Assembly (NCBI GenBank): GCA_028819835.1
Contig: JAPPKR010000037.1
Coordinates: 1-26,522, forward strand
Direction: 5' to 3'
From: a bacterium
Lineage (GTDB): Bacteria > Actinomycetota > Acidimicrobiia > UBA5794 > ZC4RG35
DNA: 26,522 nucleotides
The translations under genes were made by a program, and so were the position numbers. Of the stretch, positions 14,420-22,543 are shown piece by piece; positions within the stretch are counted from its first letter, which is position 1, and every line of letters starts with the position of its first letter. Under the pieces are notes generated by a model. That model saw only the letters and a list, made by a program, of their open reading frames with translations, ran no database searches and was not told the origin of the DNA.

Positions 14420-16126
14420 ATGGATTCCACCCTGGTAATAACCCTGGTACTGGTAGGAGCGGTGATCTGGCTCTCCTTCCTGGGGGTGGCCGCGCTGAGA
14501 TCCCGTCGCCGGGAGGGGATCCCCCCCAACCAGGCGCCGGGAGTCACCGATGACGCCCTCGAGACCCGCCGCCTGGAGCGTATCCAGCAGGGGGCGGTGC
14601 TGCTGTCGGCGTTCCTGGCGGTCGGACTGGCCATCTACTACCTGAGCGAGACCGACCGTCAGTTGAGCTTCGTCGACCAGTTCCACGAGGAGTCGGTGGA
14701 GCGGGGCGCGGCGTTGGTGGGCGCCGGCGAGGCCGACTGCTGGAGCTGTCACGGCCCGAACGGAGTAGGAGGCGTGGCCAGTTACGTGGAGAAGCGGACC
14801 GGGGTGAGCGTCTCCTGGGCGGCGCCGGCCCTCAACGACATCTTCTTCCGCTATGACCGGGACATCATCTCCTACTGGGTGACCTACGGACGGGGCAACA
14901 GCCCCATGCCCCCCTGGGGAACGGTGGGAGGAGGCCCCATGAACGAACAGCAGGTGCAGGACATCGTCAACTACCTGGAGAGCATCCAGATCCCCCAGCA
15001 GGAGGCCCTCCGCAAGACCGACGGGATCGTGGTAGGCCAGCTGAGCACCCTGGAGAACGCCGACCAGGCTCTGGAGAGGGCCATCGTCGAGCAGCGCCAG
15101 TTGATCGCCGACATAGAAGACGCCCCGCGTCACGCCGAGACCCTGGCTGACCTGGTAGCCCTGGCCAAGCGGGCCCTCGAGCTGTCGGACCGGGGAATCG
15201 ACCGGGACGGCGACAACCTGTCCGACATCTCCGAGACGACCATCTCTGAGTTGACCGCCACGGCCGCCTCCCTCTTCGACTTCACCGAGATCGAGGCGTG
15301 GACCTTCGATCCCCAGAACCCCGCCACCGACGGCCGACCCGACGCGGACGTCGCCGACCATGCCATCTCGGTCCTGCAATCCCTGGTGCCCCGGGCGCCC
15401 ATCCTCGAACTGCGCATGGCGTCAATCGGAGCGGCCCTGGGAGCCGCGGATGAGGTGGACACGGATGGAGACGGCCTGTCGGACCGGGCCGAGAGGGTGA
15501 TCACCGCCGAGTTGGCCGCCGCGCGGACCGCGCTACGCCCCAACACTCTGACCGTGGTCAACCTGGATCCGGAGCGGGCCTCCTCGGGCGGGGGAATCAG
15601 CGACGACCAGGCAGCAGCCACCGCCATCTCCGGCATGGAGGCGGCTTCCATCAACCTGACCGTGCGGACCGAGAACGCCGAGCGGCTGCTCGGTCCGGCC
15701 CGTGCCGGTCTCGAGGAACTGCTGGACGCCCGGGTGGAACGGCAGTGGGAGATCTCCCTGGAGGGAGTGGCCGACGCCGCCTTCGACGGCGACATCGCTC
15801 TGGCCGAGCGGGCGGTGGGGGTGTTCACCGGATACTGCGCCCGCTGTCACACTTCCGGTTGGTCGGCGGGGACTCCCTATGCGGCCCAGCCCGGATCGGG
15901 AGGGTTCGGACCGGCGGTGTGGAAGGGCAGGCCGCGGGTGCAGTTCATTTTCAAGGAGGACCTCCGCGACTTCCTGCTGGTGGGAGCGGTGGCCGACAAG
16001 CCCTACGGGGTGAGCGGCTTCGGAAACGGGCAGATGCCCGCCTTCGGAGCGGTGCTGTCAAGCGACGACCTGGACCTCCTGGTGGACTACCTTTGGGCAG
16101 GCGACCTCAACGGCAAGGGGAACTGA
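14420..16126 (+). CDS. Dihaem cytochrome c with a large insertion bearing two calcium-loop motifs
   Basis: The protein has 568 residues. Two membrane helices (about 4-26 and 57-76) precede a first cytochrome c domain (C107-WS-C110-H111; a likely Met in SPMPPW). A second domain lies near the C-terminus (C473-AR-C476-H477; a likely Met in NGQMPAFG). Between them are about 270 residues of mostly helical sequence containing DRDGDNLSD (261-269) and DTDGDGLSD (347-355), which match the calcium-binding DxDGDGxxD loops of thrombospondin type 3 or dockerin-like repeats. Inference: the spacer is a calcium-stabilised rod that sets the distance between the two haems or reaches a partner. It starts 6 bases after the Rieske stop. 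It should be the electron acceptor of the complex. Confidence 0.87.
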   Translation: MDSTLVITLVLVGAVIWLSFLGVAALRSRRREGIPPNQAPGVTDDALETRRLERIQQGAVLLSAFLAVGLAIYYLSETDRQLSFVDQFHEESVERGAALVGAGEADCWSCHGPNGVGGVASYVEKRTGVSVSWAAPALNDIFFRYDRDIISYWVTYGRGNSPMPPWGTVGGGPMNEQQVQDIVNYLESIQIPQQEALRKTDGIVVGQLSTLENADQALERAIVEQRQLIADIEDAPRHAETLADLVALAKRALELSDRGIDRDGDNLSDISETTISELTATAASLFDFTEIEAWTFDPQNPATDGRPDADVADHAISVLQSLVPRAPILELRMASIGAALGAADEVDTDGDGLSDRAERVITAELAAARTALRPNTLTVVNLDPERASSGGGISDDQAAATAISGMEAASINLTVRTENAERLLGPARAGLEELLDARVERQWEISLEGVADAAFDGDIALAERAVGVFTGYCARCHTSGWSAGTPYAAQPGSGGFGPAVWKGRPRVQFIFKEDLRDFLLVGAVADKPYGVSGFGNGQMPAFGAVLSSDDLDLLVDYLWAGDLNGKGN

Positions 16127-16129
16127 GCC

Positions 16130-16489
16130 ATGCGTGAACTGTTTCGATCTCTGTTATCGGCAAACCTGTTCGTCACCGGCGTCATCCTGTTCCTCACCTC
16201 GATCCTGGTCTTCTACGGCACCGTCTACCTGCTGAACTACACCAACCTGGGGAAGAAACTGGCCTTCCTGGTTACCGGAGCGGGCACCGCCGCCTGGATG
16301 ACCATCGGCAGCCTGCTCTTCGTCCTCTACGCTCCCCGGGGTCCCCGCCCGGTGAACATCGAAGGACTCAACGCTTTCGAGGTACGCATCATCCCCATCA
16401 CCTTCATGGTGGTCTCGGCCGTGGTGTTCATCGGCTTCCTCGTGGCCCTTCACCAATACGAAGAGGCCCGGGAAAAAGCCGATCTGTAA
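16130..16489 (+). CDS. Small three-helix membrane protein at the end of the b6f/bc-type operon
   Basis: I do not recognise the family. The protein is 119 residues with helices at about 11-35, 45-67 and 88-108, and short charged ends (MRELFRS and EEAREKADL). No cysteines occur and the single His near the C-terminus (LHQYEEA) is not in a haem motif, so it probably binds no cofactor. It starts 3 bases after the cytochrome c stop, so it is surely part of the same operon. Inference: an accessory subunit for assembly or stability of the complex. Confidence 0.7.
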   Translation: MRELFRSLLSANLFVTGVILFLTSILVFYGTVYLLNYTNLGKKLAFLVTGAGTAAWMTIGSLLFVLYAPRGPRPVNIEGLNAFEVRIIPITFMVVSAVVFIGFLVALHQYEEAREKADL

Positions 16490-16498
16490 CTCACCTCA

Positions 16499-16555
16499 AG
16501 GGACACCTGCGCCCTGATCACGTCACCAGGCACAACCCACCCTCGGTGTGTCCCT
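16499..16555 (+). terminator. Candidate terminator after the b6f/bc-type operon
   Basis: AGGGACAC (16499-16506) and GTGTCCCT (16548-16555) form a perfect 8-bp stem. The loop of 41 bases holds a small inner hairpin (CCTG 16513-16516 with CAGG 16527-16530). CTCTCTT follows. The 188-base gap 16490-16677 otherwise holds only the AAGGAG site (16663-16668) and weak promoter-like boxes for the next gene, such as TATTCT at 16615-16620. Confidence 0.4.
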
Positions 16556-16677
16556 CTCTTGGCGGGTGCGGCCGGGCATTAAGTGTGATGCTCTGATTAT
16601 TCCGCGCAATCCCATATTCTTGACGGGGGGTCGCGAAGGGTGCCCCACGCTTTGAGAGCCAGAAGGAGCGCATTGAA

Positions 16678-17991
16678 ATGACAAGGATCGTCCCTCGACG
16701 ATTGCTGACGGCCACAGCGGCCGTGTTTGTGATGTTGGGAGCCGCCTGCGGGGAACCGGAGCCGCCCGATTACCTGGGCGACGGCTCGCTGGGAACGGTG
16801 GTCGTGGTGCAGGGTGACTCGGTACAGGTCCGGTCCGTCTACACCAGCCCCGGCGAGATCGGCCTCCTGGGGAACTCCGCGGAGAAGGCCATCGTGTTGG
16901 CCGTGGAGGACTACGGGACCATCCACGGCTTCGATGTCAACCTGGGCGTGGGACTCGACGACATGTGCTCCCCCGAAGGCGGGATGATCACCGCCTCACT
17001 GGTGATCGCCGAGGGAGACGTGCTGGGGGTGGTGGGCACCAACTGCTCGGCGGCCGCCGCGGAAGCCTCGCCGCTTCTCACCAGCGCCGGCATGGTCTTG
17101 ATCTCACCATCCAACACCGCGCCGTCGCTCACTTCGGACCTGGCCGGGAACGAGGGCGAAAGCCACTTCCCCGGCTACTACCGCACGGCCCACAACGACC
17201 TGATCCAGGGAGAGGCCTCTGCTCACTTCCTGTATGGAGAAGGCGTCTCCAGCGCGGCTGTCGTGCACGACGGCGGACCCTACACCATGGGCCTGGCCAC
17301 CGCCTTCGCCAACGCATTCGAGAGAGAAGGAGGCGTGATCACGGGCACCTGGGAAGTCGACCGCAAGGAACAGGAATTCGAGCAGGTGCTCACCGAGATA
17401 GCCGAAGGCGAACCGGAGGCCCTGTTCTTCCCGATCTTCTACCCGACCGGAAAGTACCTGGTGGAGCAGGCGGCCGAGATGCCGGCTTTCTCGGACATGG
17501 TGTTCGCCGGCGGCGACGGTCTGCTCGGCGACAGTTTCCTTTCGCTGCCCGAGAGCGAGGGAATGTACATATCGGGTCCCGACGACCGCTTCGGAGACAA
17601 CGTCAACCAGCGCACCGGCTGGAGCGCCACAGACCTGGAGGCCCGTCTCACCGAGATCGAGGGAGGTCCTCCCACCAATGCCTTCTGGGGGCACGCCTAC
17701 GACGCCACCGTCATGTTGCTGGACGCCATCTCCGCTGCGTCATACCTGCGCTCGGGCGACAACGCCCTGGTGATAGACCGGGCCGGGTTGCGGGAATACC
17801 TCGACAACCTTTCCGGGTACCACGGAGTGACCGGCGTTCTCAGTTGCGACGAGTTCGGAGACTGCGGAGCCTCCCGGGTGGTGATCCACGAACACCTGGA
17901 CTCCACCGACCTCCAAGCGACCAGAGACAACATAGTCTTCGAGGTCGGCCCCGAAGGCCAACAAACCAGGGAGTCCCTAACCGAACACTGA
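16678..17991 (+). CDS. Type I periplasmic-binding lipoprotein (branched-chain amino acid/amide receptor family)
   Basis: The 437-residue protein has a lipoprotein signal: RR near the N-terminus, a hydrophobic stretch, and LGAAC with C24 as lipidated residue. The mature part has the type I fold of LivJ/amide receptors: GLLGNSAEKAIVLAVEDYG, then DVLGVVGTNCSAAAAEASPLLTSAGMVLISPSN, and an HDGGPYTMGLATAFANAFEREGG second domain with the DRKEQEFEQVLTEI helix. Such proteins bind small polar ligands outside the membrane for an ABC importer or a sensor. No permease or ATPase for it lies next to it, so the partner must be elsewhere. AAGGAG (16663-16668) gives a well-placed ribosome site. The ligand is unknown. 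Confidence 0.85.
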   Translation: MTRIVPRRLLTATAAVFVMLGAACGEPEPPDYLGDGSLGTVVVVQGDSVQVRSVYTSPGEIGLLGNSAEKAIVLAVEDYGTIHGFDVNLGVGLDDMCSPEGGMITASLVIAEGDVLGVVGTNCSAAAAEASPLLTSAGMVLISPSNTAPSLTSDLAGNEGESHFPGYYRTAHNDLIQGEASAHFLYGEGVSSAAVVHDGGPYTMGLATAFANAFEREGGVITGTWEVDRKEQEFEQVLTEIAEGEPEALFFPIFYPTGKYLVEQAAEMPAFSDMVFAGGDGLLGDSFLSLPESEGMYISGPDDRFGDNVNQRTGWSATDLEARLTEIEGGPPTNAFWGHAYDATVMLLDAISAASYLRSGDNALVIDRAGLREYLDNLSGYHGVTGVLSCDEFGDCGASRVVIHEHLDSTDLQATRDNIVFEVGPEGQQTRESLTEH

Positions 17992-18030
17992 GGCACTGCC
18001 CGAGTTGGGTGACAATAAACCGTTCCCACA

Positions 18031-18066
18031 CGGCGGGGCAATTGAGCAAACTCCCATGCCCCACCG
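18031..18066. terminator. Candidate bidirectional terminator between convergent genes
   Basis: CGGCGGGGCA (18031-18040) and TGCCCCACCG (18057-18066) pair in 9 of 10 positions around a 16-base loop. The site lies in the 92-base gap between the convergent binding-protein and beta-lactamase-like genes. There is no long T tract. Confidence 0.5.
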
Positions 18067-18083
18067 CAGGGCTGATGCTCGAC

Positions 18084-18929
18084 TCAGTAGCTCGTGAAGG
18101 TGAGCACTCCCAAGCCGTAGTCGTTGGTGCTGGCGAGGGCCACCATGGTCTGGTGCACGTCGCGGGCCACGTCCATGATCAATGCCTCGCTGGCGGTGGA
18201 GTCCTGCAAGCCGAACTTGGTCATCACCGAGATGGCGTAGGGGCGGCTGGGGAGGAACACGATCCCGACGTCGCAGCGCACCCGTTCCATTCCGCCCGAC
18301 TTGTTGGCGACCGCCAGGTTGGATGGAATCGCGCGGTTCAACGGCGTCGACTTGGGCTTTCCGAGGATGCGCAGGACCTGCTCCGACACCCCGGGCGAGG
18401 GTTTGCCCCGGTACAGCATCTCCATCATCGCCACCAGTTCGTTCGGCGTCGAAACGTTCTCCTCGCCGCGGTCGATGGCTTCGCTGTCCATCATCTTGCG
18501 CCTCAACCTCGTGTGTCCCAGGCCCATGTCGTCCAACAGCGCGTTGGTCGCCTCCATGCCCGCCCAGTCGATGCACATGTTGGTGGAGGTGTTGTCGGAG
18601 ACGATGATCATCAGGATGGCGATGTCCAGCACCGACAACTCTGGCTCGCTCTCCATGTAGTGGATCACCCCGCTGCCCCTGCCGTACATCTCGGGTGTGA
18701 TCCTGACACGGTCGGTGAGGTCTATCTCACCCCGTTCGGCGCGGGCCAACAACTGCGTCAGGATGTGGATCTTGATGCTGGACGCGGTGGGGAACACCTC
18801 ATCACCGCGGATGGAGAACCCGTCTCCACGCTCCAGGTCCAAGACAGAGACCGCCGCTACTCCCTCGAAGTCCTCGACCCTTTGTTGCGAGCGCCTCTCC
18901 AAACGCTCCCACAGGCTGCTATAGCTCAT
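18084..18929 (-). CDS. Class A beta-lactamase-like serine hydrolase without signal peptide
   Basis: The 281-residue protein has the class A catalytic set: S50-SI-K53 in TASSIKIH, the S111-D112-N113 loop, a Glu in RGEENVST (about 156) at the position of Glu166, and K210-S211-G212 as the KTG triad. This looks catalytically complete. I chose ATG 18929 because GGAGAG sits 5 bases before it (AAAGGAGAGAGTTATG); a start at 18965 would only add 12 residues. Neither start gives an export signal: the N-terminus is polar and charged (SLWERLERRSQQ). A cytoplasmic location is odd for a beta-lactamase, so another amide or ester is the more likely substrate. It follows the last permease by 82 bases and may be the final gene of the nucleoside operon. 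Confidence 0.78.
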   Translation of the reverse strand: MSYSSLWERLERRSQQRVEDFEGVAAVSVLDLERGDGFSIRGDEVFPTASSIKIHILTQLLARAERGEIDLTDRVRITPEMYGRGSGVIHYMESEPELSVLDIAILMIIVSDNTSTNMCIDWAGMEATNALLDDMGLGHTRLRRKMMDSEAIDRGEENVSTPNELVAMMEMLYRGKPSPGVSEQVLRILGKPKSTPLNRAIPSNLAVANKSGGMERVRCDVGIVFLPSRPYAISVMTKFGLQDSTASEALIMDVARDVHQTMVALASTNDYGLGVLTFTSY

Positions 18930-19011
18930 AACTCTCTCCTTTAGCTTGCGTCCCGGTGCGGCCATCGCTCTCGGGCTGTTCCCGACCTCCCCCTCTGTCG
19001 CCCCAGCTTAA

Positions 19012-19929
19012 TCAACCGGCGGTGGTCAGGTCGAGGAGGCGGGCGAATCGTTTGCGGGCGATGATCAGCGCCAGCAGGGTCACCACGAAGGGCAACGCGT
19101 CGGTGATCTGGACCGGCAGTCCGTTGCCCTGGAAGCGAAAGCCCAGCGCCTCGGCCAGGGCGAACAGCGCGGCGGCCGCCAGCACGCCGACCGGATGGGC
19201 CCTGCCCAGCATCACTGCCACCACCGCCACCCATCCGCGTCCGCTCGACATGTTCTCTGCGAACTGGACCACGTTGCCCAGGGACAACTGGGCCCCGGCC
19301 ATCCCGGCCAGAGCGCCGGAAGCCAGCACCGCCCCGTACTTGTAGACAGTCGGGCTCACCCCCAGGGTCTCGGCGGCCAGCGGGCGCTCACCCACCCCTC
19401 TCAGACGCAGGCCGATGGGCGTCCGGAACAGGAACACCCACAACGCCGGCACCAGCAACAGGGCGACGAAGGTGAGAATCGTGTTGTCGAAGAGGACGGG
19501 ACCGATCCATGGGATGTCGGACAGGACCGGGATGGCAATCCGGTCCAGGCCGTCGATCCGGGGATGCTGGAACACCCCCCGCACATCGAAGAGTTGTGGC
19601 AATAAGAACCCGGTGAGTCCCATCGCCAGGAGATTCAAAGCGATTCCCAGCACGATCGGGTCCCCGCGGCGGGTGACCGTGCCGTACGCCAACGCAAGCG
19701 AGATCAGCATCCCGGCCGCTATCCCGAACACGACTCCCAGCGTCCAACTGATCGCCAGGTAGGAACCGGCCACCGCCGCGAACGCTCCCGCCAGCATGAT
19801 CCCCTCCAGGGCGATCTGGAACACTCCCGCCCGCTCGCAGATCATGCCTCCCAGCGCAGCCAGGAGGATGGGGATCATCGCCCGGGTCGCCGAGTCGAAC
19901 AGGGCAGCGTCGAAGATCTGCTCGAACAT
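19012..19929 (-). CDS. ABC transporter permease, purine nucleoside (BMP/NupQ) type
   Basis: The 305-residue protein is an all-helical permease of the branched-chain/nucleoside permease family with about eight membrane helices. Typical features are GGMICERAGVFQIALEGIMLAGAFAA near the N-terminus, where the NxxxEG-type motif reads IALEGIML, and GRAHPVGVLAAAALFALAEALG near the end. It forms a heterodimer with the upstream permease and imports nucleosides in the characterised members. The start at 19929 overlaps the upstream stop (TGATG). It is the fifth gene of the minus-strand operon. Confidence 0.88.
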   Translation of the reverse strand: MFEQIFDAALFDSATRAMIPILLAALGGMICERAGVFQIALEGIMLAGAFAAVAGSYLAISWTLGVVFGIAAGMLISLALAYGTVTRRGDPIVLGIALNLLAMGLTGFLLPQLFDVRGVFQHPRIDGLDRIAIPVLSDIPWIGPVLFDNTILTFVALLLVPALWVFLFRTPIGLRLRGVGERPLAAETLGVSPTVYKYGAVLASGALAGMAGAQLSLGNVVQFAENMSSGRGWVAVVAVMLGRAHPVGVLAAAALFALAEALGFRFQGNGLPVQITDALPFVVTLLALIIARKRFARLLDLTTAG

Positions 19930-21023
19930 CAGACTTCCCCGACCGCCGCGGACTCCGCATCGCTCACCTCGGTGGAAGGGCGTTCACCCCGCCGGATGGC
20001 CAGCCGGCACGCCACCGCCACGATCACCACTGCCTGCAGCACCTGGGAGAGGCGCCATGAGACACCGGCGTTTCGCTGCATGGCAAGTCCGCCGATCTGG
20101 AGGGCCGAGAAGAACATTCCCGTGATGAAGATGGGGATTGGGCGATTGACCGCCAGAAGGGAGACCAGCAGGCCCGTCCAGGCAAACCCGGCGAGCACCA
20201 ACTCCCCGTCGATGAATCGCAGGGCCTCGCCGATGATGAGATGGGTCCCGATCAGTCCGCCGATGGCGCCGGCCACCACCATCACCTGGACGGTCCGCTG
20301 CTCGACGTCGATCCCCCCGTAGCGGGCGGACCGCATGTTGAAACCGGTCATCTGCGACTCGTAACCGGCCACCGAGCGCGTGTACACCATCCAGAGCAGC
20401 GCAACCAGAACTATGACCAGGATCAGTGATAGGCTCACGCCTCCGAAGATCGGCATCTTGGGCATCCGGGCCGTCTCGGGAACCTGGCGGGTGGACGTGA
20501 GGGTGACGGCGTCGTCCAGCAGTTGAAACCGCACCAGGTAACCGGTGATAGCGCGGGCCACGTAGTTGAGGAGAAGGCTCGTGATCAGGATGGGAAGACG
20601 AAGCCAGGTCTGTCCGTAGGCGGGGAGCAACCCCCACACTGCTCCCACCACCGCGCCGGCGAGCATCGCCAGCGGGACGATCACATACCCCGGGCCGGGC
20701 ACGTAGATGGCCACGATCGTTCCCGCCAGGCCGCCGATCACCATCTGACCCTCTCCCCCCAGGTTGATGATTCCCGACCGGAAGGCTATGGAGACCGCCA
20801 GCGCCATGCCGATGATCGGCACCGACCTGCCGAGGGTGTTGCGCAACCCCGAACCGGTGACCGCGCCGGTGAACATCTCCCCCCCGGCTGCCAGGGGGTC
20901 GCCTCCGGTGACGGCCACGATGGCCGCAGCCAGGGCAAAGGCGAACAACAGCGAGAAAGTGACCGGGCTCCTCACGGCCCGCCGGCTCATGTCCCCGACT
21001 TCGTTCAGGACTCGCTCAAGCAA
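19929..21023 (-). CDS. ABC transporter permease, purine nucleoside (BMP/NupP) type
   Basis: The 364-residue protein has an N-terminal cytoplasmic segment, then about ten membrane helices. Signature stretches are SIAFRSGIINLGGEGQMVIGG (NLGGEGQM being the diagnostic motif of this permease family) and LAGFAWTGLLVSLLAVNRPI near the C-terminus. It pairs with the next gene to form the channel. It overlaps the ATPase gene by 8 bases (21016-21023), so translation is coupled. Substrate specificity cannot be read from sequence alone; the mtnA neighbour suggests methylthio-nucleosides. Confidence 0.9.
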   Translation of the reverse strand: MLERVLNEVGDMSRRAVRSPVTFSLLFAFALAAAIVAVTGGDPLAAGGEMFTGAVTGSGLRNTLGRSVPIIGMALAVSIAFRSGIINLGGEGQMVIGGLAGTIVAIYVPGPGYVIVPLAMLAGAVVGAVWGLLPAYGQTWLRLPILITSLLLNYVARAITGYLVRFQLLDDAVTLTSTRQVPETARMPKMPIFGGVSLSLILVIVLVALLWMVYTRSVAGYESQMTGFNMRSARYGGIDVEQRTVQVMVVAGAIGGLIGTHLIIGEALRFIDGELVLAGFAWTGLLVSLLAVNRPIPIFITGMFFSALQIGGLAMQRNAGVSWRLSQVLQAVVIVAVACRLAIRRGERPSTEVSDAESAAVGEV

Positions 21024-22539
21024 CCGCCGCCTCCAGGTGCGCTCCGGTCATGTAGAGGCCGATCTCGGGCTCATCGACAGTGCGAGGATCCAGAGTGGCG
21101 ACGATGCTCCCCTCGAACATCACCAGGATGCGGGTACTGAGAGCAAGGATCTCCGACAACTCCGCCGACACCATCAGCACCGCTCCGCCTTGGTCGCGGT
21201 AGCGGATCAACTGGCTGTGGACGAACTCGATGGCGCCGATGTCCAACCCGCGGGTGGGCTGCTCGGCTATCAGAAGAGGGGTCCCGTGTTCCATCTCCCG
21301 GGCGACCACGACCTTCTGCAGGTTCCCACCCGACAGCGTGGAGACCGGACCTGACACCGAACCCGCCTTTATGTCGAACACCTCAACCAGACGCCCGGTG
21401 AGCCGAGCCACCGCGCCACGGTCGAACCAGCCTCTACGTTGGACCGTCTCCTCCCGGTGATGACCGATGAGAAGGTTCTCCGAGACCGACGCCTGGCGGA
21501 TTGTGCCCACCCCGTAGCGGTCCTCGGGGATGTAGGCCAAGCCTGCCGCTCGCCGCCCCGCCACATCGGCCATGGTGATGTCGGTTCCCGACAGGGTCAC
21601 GGCGCCGGTGTCGGCCTCCGTCAGACCGCAGAGAGCCTCGATCAACTCGCTCTGCCCGTTCCCCGCCACGCCGGCTATCCCGACTATCTCTCCGGACCTG
21701 ACCTGGAAACTGGCGTCCTTCACCACCGCACGGCCGTGCCCGCCCAGAACGGTCAGGTTCTCCACCTCCAGCACCGCTTGGTCCGGTTGGTGCTCGGGGG
21801 CTCTGCGATCCAGATCCACCGCCCGGCCGGTCATGTGCAGGGTGATCTCGGCCGGGTCGGTTTCGGCGGTCACCAGGTCGGCCACCGCCCGGCCGTTGCG
21901 CAGCACGGTGACCCGGTCGGAGATGGCCATGACCTCGCCCAGCTTGTGGGTTATGAAGATGATGGTGCGTCCAGCGTCGCGCAACCGCCTGATGACTGCG
22001 AACAACTGGTCCCGCTCCTGGGGGGTGAGCACCGCGGTGGGCTCGTCCAGGATCAACACCTGTGCGTCCCGGTAAAGGGCCTTCAGTATCTCGACCCTCT
22101 GCAGCACGCCCACCGGAAGATCCTCGACCGCAGCCTCCGGGTCGACCGCCAGTCCGTACCGGTCGGCGAGGTCTTGGACCCGGGTGACGCTGGCGGCCCG
22201 GTCGATCAGACCGCGGCGGCGGGGCTCCTGGCGGAATACCACGTTGTCGGCCACGCTCAGGGTCGGGAACAGCTTGAATGACTGATGGACCATACCCAGG
22301 CCGGCGGCGATGGCCTCCAGGGCCGAGGAGAACTCGACCCGTTCCCCCCGTATGAAGATCTCGCCCTCGTCGGGAGGGAAGAGACCGTAGAGCAGTGACA
22401 TCAGAGTGGTCTTACCCGCCCCGTTCTCACCGACTATGGCATGGATCTCCGCGGGACGCACGGCCAGGTCGACGGCGTCGTTTGCAAGGACGCCGGGGTA
22501 CCGCTTCGTTATCCCGCGGAGCTCCAGCTCAAATGTCAA
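21016..22539 (-). CDS. ABC transporter ATPase with two nucleotide-binding domains (BMP/NupO type)
   Basis: The 507-residue protein has two ABC domains. Domain 1: Walker A GENGAGKT at 37-44, Q-loop near MVHQ, Walker B VLILDEP at 161-167. Domain 2: a degenerate Walker A ([10 protein letters not shown]), signature [15 protein letters not shown], and the Walker B-like [12 protein letters not shown]. One degenerate P-loop is usual in this family. The signature of domain 1 is also unusual ([11 protein letters not shown] instead of LSGGQ), again a known feature. It powers the two permeases downstream. It follows the receptor gene by 4 bases. Confidence 0.9.
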   Translation of the reverse strand: MTFELELRGITKRYPGVLANDAVDLAVRPAEIHAIVGENGAGKTTLMSLLYGLFPPDEGEIFIRGERVEFSSALEAIAAGLGMVHQSFKLFPTLSVADNVVFRQEPRRRGLIDRAASVTRVQDLADRYGLAVDPEAAVEDLPVGVLQRVEILKALYRDAQVLILDEPTAVLTPQERDQLFAVIRRLRDAGRTIIFITHKLGEVMAISDRVTVLRNGRAVADLVTAETDPAEITLHMTGRAVDLDRRAPEHQPDQAVLEVENLTVLGGHGRAVVKDASFQVRSGEIVGIAGVAGNGQSELIEALCGLTEADTGAVTLSGTDITMADVAGRRAAGLAYIPEDRYGVGTIRQASVSENLLIGHHREETVQRRGWFDRGAVARLTGRLVEVFDIKAGSVSGPVSTLSGGNLQKVVVAREMEHGTPLLIAEQPTRGLDIGAIEFVHSQLIRYRDQGGAVLMVSAELSEILALSTRILVMFEGSIVATLDPRTVDEPEIGLYMTGAHLEAAVA

Positions 22540-22543
22540 GTAA

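Noticed and set aside
18084..18929. Antibiotic resistance gene
   Set aside because: The motif set alone does not show beta-lactam turnover and there is no export signal; no mobile element lies nearby.
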